DNA of 64,000 bases. Origin: Candidatus Thorarchaeota archaeon. GTDB taxonomy: Archaea > Asgardarchaeota > Thorarchaeia > Thorarchaeales > Thorarchaeaceae. The stretch lies in NCBI GenBank assembly GCA_029855935.1, contig JAGSHN010000012.1:62001-126000 (forward strand), read 5' to 3'. Under the pieces are notes generated by a model, which was not told the origin of the DNA, searched no databases, and worked only from the letters and a program-made list of their open reading frames with translations. The position numbers and the translations under genes are program-made. This document shows, in pieces, positions 62,193 to 64,000 of the stretch; the first letter of the stretch is position 1; each line of letters begins with the position of its first letter.

Positions 62193-62822
62193 ATGGTAAT
62201 GCGCAGGTTGTTTGGTCGGAAGAAGGAAGAAAAGAAAGAAGAAAAGGGGACCGAAGAGGCCGTCGAAGAGGCTGCCGAAGCGGCGGCCGAGGAAACAGCC
62301 GCGGAGGCAGCTGAGGGGCCAGTGCCAGAACCGGAGAGTGCTGCTGCCGAAGAGAGCAGCCCACTGGAGGTTGTCAACGAGCCCGCGGCAGAGTCGAGGC
62401 CCGAAAGTGCCGCTCCTGAGGAGACGATTCCCTATCATGACTCTCTTCAGAAGCGACTGAAGTATCTCCTTGAGGAGTCTGAGATCTCATCTACAATTCG
62501 ACCAGAGGACGAGTTTACAATCGAGATCATGGCGATGGGTGAGCGAGTGTGGGTCAGAAAGAGAGCGCACGGCCCTATAGAGTACGGCACTGGTGCCATA
62601 TCTGACAAAGATGTCTTCATCCGGGTCGCGAACGACGTCGTGCGTGAGCTGCTTGACGCACCCAACTTCACAGAGTTCTCGCGTACCTACATGCACTACT
62701 ACCGGAATGCTGACCCAGGAAAGTTCGTAAAGATTGAGCTTCGGAGATCAATCGATGAACTCACGCCTCGCGGCTATGCTCGCTGTCCACTGTTGAAGCT
62801 GCTGGTCGGCGAGTGGAGATAG
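62193..62822 (+). CDS. Acidic Ala/Glu-rich protein with C-terminal domain, unknown
   Basis: 209 aa. A basic start (MVMRRLFGRKKEEKKEEK) runs into a low-complexity Glu/Ala/Pro stretch to about residue 80. Then a folded domain of about 120 residues (DEFTIEIMAMGERVWVRKRA, later VFIRVANDVVRELLDAP) follows. The alternation could fit an SCP2-like lipid-binding fold, but that is a weak guess. The basic N-terminus may bind membrane phosphates. ATG 62199 is an alternative start. Confidence 0.65.
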   Translation: MVMRRLFGRKKEEKKEEKGTEEAVEEAAEAAAEETAAEAAEGPVPEPESAAAEESSPLEVVNEPAAESRPESAAPEETIPYHDSLQKRLKYLLEESEISSTIRPEDEFTIEIMAMGERVWVRKRAHGPIEYGTGAISDKDVFIRVANDVVRELLDAPNFTEFSRTYMHYYRNADPGKFVKIELRRSIDELTPRGYARCPLLKLLVGEWR

Positions 62823-62849
62823 TCGTTCTCTGAGGTACCTTCACCAACC

Positions 62850-62890
62850 TTATATTGTGGGGCGCAGGGCAACGCGCACCAGTTGCCCTG
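62850..62890 (+). promoter_or_regulatory. tpiA promoter with perfect 9-bp palindrome over the transcript start
   Basis: TATA box TTATATTG at 62850-62857. CAGGGCAAC (62865-62873) and GTTGCCCTG (62882-62890) are exact inverted arms with an 8-base spacer, which holds the predicted transcript start (about 62879). Confidence 0.6.
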
Positions 62891-62893
62891 TGA

Positions 62894-63610
<717 letters not shown>

Positions 63611-63653
63611 AGCGCGCATACGTACGTCACTGTTCGTGCCGTGGGTGGGACCA

Positions 63654-64000
63654 ATGGTGAAGGTATCAATAGAATGTGCCCATTGTCTGCTCCAGAGAGC
63701 CGTGAATCAAGTACAGCTTGCAACAGACGACCCCGAACTTCAGATGCGAGTCATAGCGGAGATGACCCGATTTCTTGCGAAGCGGTTCACTGCAGATGCA
63801 GTCCCCAGCCACATCGGTACGGACCGTGACCTGCTCGTACAGAGGATGACCGGACGTGATCCCTATGCGGACCTGAAGCGGCAGTCCAACAAGATGGCGC
63901 TACAGCTGCTACCCCGCCTCCTCTCGATAGTGGAGTCCTCGCCGGACGGGGAGGCGAGATTCCGGCGGGCCGCCCTGATTGCTGCAGCGGCAAACGCTAT
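63654..64000 (+). CDS. DUF89 (ARMT1-like) damage-control phosphatase, partial
   Basis: First 115 codons; the gene runs off the window. The start VKVSIECAHCLLQRAVNQ with its C-x2-C and the later LLVQRMTGRDPYADLKRQSN match the archaeal DUF89 proteins, metal-dependent phosphatases that clear damaged sugar phosphates. The active-site Asp residues lie past the end. Follows tpiA by 43 bases and may share its transcript. Confidence 0.85.
   Translation, partial: MVKVSIECAHCLLQRAVNQVQLATDDPELQMRVIAEMTRFLAKRFTADAVPSHIGTDRDLLVQRMTGRDPYADLKRQSNKMALQLLPRLLSIVESSPDGEARFRRAALIAAAANA

Overview
The window reads as archaeal chromosome. Signs are archaeal-type information genes (primase large subunit PriL, ABCE1/Rli1, AsnRS), an archaeal short triosephosphate isomerase and bifunctional FBP aldolase/phosphatase, GGTGA-type ribosome binding sites, many TTG/GTG starts, and TATA boxes about 26 bases before predicted transcript starts. 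Several genes look eukaryote-like: an OGG1-type glycosylase, a Par14-like parvulin, an ABCE1 with eukaryote-like sequence stretches, and a GOLD-like beta-sandwich protein. With the thrombospondin-type-3 surface proteins this suggests an Asgard archaeon, perhaps Thorarchaeota-like. That placement is inference and was not tested by tree or search. I found no rRNA, tRNA, CRISPR array, insertion sequence or prophage.

Layout. 0-7 kb: a heterodimeric ABC exporter, flavodoxin, endonuclease III, a cation/proton antiporter, and TIGR04076 and zinc-ribbon proteins. 7.6-14.5 kb: a membrane-bound winged-helix regulator beside two surface-anchored secreted proteins, an ICMT-like methyltransferase, an MFS transporter, a peroxiredoxin and a membrane protein. 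14.5-20 kb: an orphan VapB-like antitoxin, AsnRS, a PAP2 phosphatase, a subtilisin facing a small secreted protein across an 11-bp inverted repeat, and a two-headed regulator. 20-25.4 kb: thioferritin facing a Fur-family regulator, a stand-alone ATP-cone protein, IorBA, and the GOLD-like protein. 25.5-35.6 kb: acyl-CoA dehydrogenase, a MacB-like ABC pair, a CPBP protease, HAD, TPR, DUF763 and membrane proteins.

35.8-39.3 kb: a thioredoxin-like protein, methyltransferase, zinc ribbon and PriL run co-linearly behind a palindromic promoter, with OGG1 convergent. 39.3-43.4 kb: two tandem surface proteins with a degenerate M28-peptidase domain and thrombospondin-type-3 calcium repeats. 44-51.8 kb: a four-gene ABC system of two ATPases and two giant FtsX-type permeases; the second ATPase carries an AbrB-like domain and a zinc ribbon. 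51.8-58.9 kb: Toprim, alcohol dehydrogenase, OsmC, Mut7-C RNase, PHP phosphoesterase, YkgJ-type protein, ABCE1 and uridine phosphorylase. 59-64 kb: class I FBP aldolase, FBP aldolase/phosphatase, parvulin, a ribbon-helix-helix protein, an acidic-tailed hypothetical protein, triosephosphate isomerase and the start of a DUF89 gene cut by the window edge.

The genes point to an anaerobic or microaerophilic heterotroph. It would use amino acids (IorAB, acyl-CoA dehydrogenase), run gluconeogenesis (aldolase, FBPase, TIM), and guard against peroxide and iron stress (peroxiredoxin, thioferritin/Fur, OsmC). It has a large set of membrane-anchored surface proteins and exporters.
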